In this document: in pieces, positions 6,694 through 7,796 of the stretch | How the letters are laid out: the number at the start of each line of letters is the position of its first letter | Position numbering within the stretch: the stretch's first letter is position 1 | DNA from: an uncultured Mollicutes bacterium | Lineage (GTDB): Bacteria; Bacillota_I; Bacilli_A; RFN20; CAG-826 | Assembly (NCBI GenBank): GCA_945935945.1 | Contig: CAMESA010000039.1 | Location: 1 to 7,796 of the forward strand | DNA: 7,796 nt | Direction of reading: 5' to 3' | The notes under the pieces: model-generated | What the model saw: the letters and a program-made list of their open reading frames with translations, nothing else | What the model was told of the DNA's origin: nothing | Database searches by the model: none | Made by a program: the position numbers and the translations under genes

Positions 6694-7146
6694 ATGGAAA
6701 ACACTAATATATCACGAGTTAAAGCACAACAATTACTCGTGGAAATAATGTATTCTTTCATAATGCACGAAAATAATGATCTTCCAATTAATTTTGAAGA
6801 TACAATCAGTGATATTTGTAAGGTTCCTTTTGAAGATTGCGATTTTTTCATTAAAATCATTCTTTTAAAAGCGATTAAAAACCAACATAAAATAGTCGAA
6901 TATATATCAAAATACTTAAAAAATTGGAATTTTCATCGTTTAAATACTACAATTCAAGCAATTTTAATTATTTCTGTCACAGAATATTATTATAAAGGCG
7001 AAGATATCTTAAAAGCTATTGTTATTGATAATGCAGTTACTCTTGCAAAAATATATGGTGATGGTGGAGAAAAAGATTACAAGTTTGTAAACGGAATTCT
7101 TGATAATTGCTTAGATAATGGAAAACAAAACTTATTACTCGATTAG
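6694..7146 (+). CDS. nusB: Transcription antitermination factor NusB
   Basis: NusB is a small all-helical RNA-binding protein. With NusE (S10) it binds boxA in rRNA leaders and supports antitermination. At 150 residues it is slightly longer than the typical 130-145. Family landmarks are the N-terminal SRVKAQQLLVEIMY (7-20), NWNFHRL (77-83), the helix with SVTEYYY (94-100), the IDNAVTLAKIYG segment (111-122, usually INEAVELAKxYG) and KFVNGILD (130-137). The arginine-rich N-terminus is reduced to a single Arg here (SRVKA rather than SRRKAR). The ATG at 6694 is forced, because the stop of the preceding gene lies in the same frame 6 nt upstream. The nearest purine-rich site (AAGGA, 6673-6677) is 16 nt away, so initiation probably depends on coupling with the upstream gene. 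Its 3' end overlaps xseA by 29 nt. Confidence 0.92.
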   Translation: MENTNISRVKAQQLLVEIMYSFIMHENNDLPINFEDTISDICKVPFEDCDFFIKIILLKAIKNQHKIVEYISKYLKNWNFHRLNTTIQAILIISVTEYYYKGEDILKAIVIDNAVTLAKIYGDGGEKDYKFVNGILDNCLDNGKQNLLLD

Positions 7147-7796
7147 TCAAATAAATGAATTCATAAAATTACTTTTTGATAATACTGAACCTTTTAAAGA
7201 TATATGTTTAAAAGGAGAGATATCAAATTTTAAAGGTGCCAACAGAAGTGGGCATCTTTATTTTACTTTAAAGGACGAAAAATCATCAATTAATGCAGTT
7301 TTATTTAAATTTGATGCTTTAAGATTAAAATTTACTCCAAAAAACGGCGATGAAGTCATTGTTAGAGGTTCGATTTCTTCATATCCACCTAGTGGAACAT
7401 ATCAAATAATTTGTAAAAGCATTGAGTCTTTTGGAATTGGGCAACTTTTATCAAAAAAAGAAGAATTAAAAAAGAAATTGTTCGCTGAAGGGCTTTTTGA
7501 TGAAGAACATAAAAAATCTTTACCAAAATTTCCTAAAAAAATAGCAATTATTACTGGAAAAAATAGTGCAGCAGCAATTGATTTTAAGTTTAACATAGAA
7601 AGACGCTATCCAATTTGCGAAATAATACTGTTTTATTCTCTTGTTCAAGGTGAAAATGCTCCAAAAGATTTGATTAGAAACTTATTTGAGGCAGTTTCGG
7701 TTTCTCCTGATATTATATTAATAGGAAGAGGTGGAGGAGCAAGTGAGGACTTGAACGCATTTGATGATGAAAACCTAGTAAGAGAGATTTATAACT
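7118..7796 (+). CDS. xseA: Exodeoxyribonuclease VII large subunit, N-terminal part (3' end outside window)
   Basis: XseA is the catalytic subunit of exonuclease VII, which degrades single-stranded DNA with the small subunit XseB. The first 226 residues are visible and the frame is open at the right edge. An OB-fold DNA-binding domain covers about 1-105, with LKGEISNFK (31-39), SGHLYFTLKDE (44-54) and VIVRGSISSYPPSGTYQ (80-96). After FGIGQL (105-110) and KLFAEGLFD (120-128) the catalytic domain begins at PKFPKKIAIIT. Conserved D155 and R204 (GRGGGASEDL, 203-212) match two of the residues considered catalytic in E. coli XseA; the other two would lie beyond the edge. The ATG at 7118 gives MENKTYYSISQINEFIK, matching the family's usual 'SxLNxYIK' opening. 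It overlaps nusB by 29 nt in another frame and has no clear ribosome-binding site, pointing to coupled translation. folD, which separates nusB from xseA in Bacillus, is absent. Confidence 0.94.
   Translation, partial: MENKTYYSISQINEFIKLLFDNTEPFKDICLKGEISNFKGANRSGHLYFTLKDEKSSINAVLFKFDALRLKFTPKNGDEVIVRGSISSYPPSGTYQIICKSIESFGIGQLLSKKEELKKKLFAEGLFDEEHKKSLPKFPKKIAIITGKNSAAAIDFKFNIERRYPICEIILFYSLVQGENAPKDLIRNLFEAVSVSPDIILIGRGGGASEDLNAFDDENLVREIYN

Noticed and set aside
6648..6860. A minus-strand reading frame over the start of nusB
   Set aside because: It overlaps two well-supported plus-strand genes, has no recognisable product, and fits chance in A+T-rich DNA. The same holds for minus-strand frames at 40-225 and 7402-7596.

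Overview
This window comes from an A+T-rich bacterium of Firmicutes type. Two 60-nt stretches of ordinary coding sequence counted by hand gave about 28% G+C. Every gene is on the + strand and the packing is very tight. Ribosome-binding sites are of the GAGG/AGGAGG type, and the gene order echoes Bacillus (rel - hisS - aspS, and an Asp23-family gene - nusB - xseA). All six visible stop codons are TAA or TAG, and Trp is encoded by TGG, so the standard bacterial code fits. The compact, rearranged order suggests a reduced-genome, Mollicutes-like or Erysipelotrichia/RF39-like Bacilli member, probably uncultured. That placement is an inference from style, not from a marker gene.

Layout: (1) 2-949, the C-terminal part of a long RelA/SpoT-type (p)ppGpp synthetase/hydrolase, cut by the left edge. 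(2) 950-1010, the only real intergenic gap. It holds a near-consensus promoter (TTAACA, 17 nt, TATAAT), an A/T-only perfect inverted repeat over the -10, and a ribosome-binding site. (3) 1011-2576, histidyl-tRNA synthetase with a complete core plus a C-terminal tail of about 94 residues made almost only of Cys, His, Asp and Glu. (4) 2597-4360, aspartyl-tRNA synthetase. (5) 4363-6351, transketolase. (6) 6367-6687, a short divergent Asp23/YqhY-like protein. (7) 6694-7146, NusB. (8) 7118-7796, the N-terminal 226 residues of exonuclease VII large subunit XseA. It overlaps nusB by 29 nt and is cut by the right edge.

Gaps between genes 3 and 8 are 20, 2, 15, 6 and -29 nt, and no strong terminator is visible, so hisS to xseA is probably one transcription unit. 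It links tRNA charging (HisRS, AspRS), carbon metabolism (transketolase), transcription antitermination for rRNA (NusB) and DNA repair (XseA). The rel gene upstream connects amino-acid shortage to the stringent response.

The outstanding observation is the HisRS tail. It has 25 Cys, 16 His, 23 Asp and 11 Glu in its last 94 residues, arranged as CCC triplets separated by His/Asp/Glu segments, partly in four 11-residue repeats. It looks like a metallothionein-like metal-binding appendage on a housekeeping tRNA synthetase. The function is unknown; metal storage or metal-dependent control of HisRS are the leading guesses.
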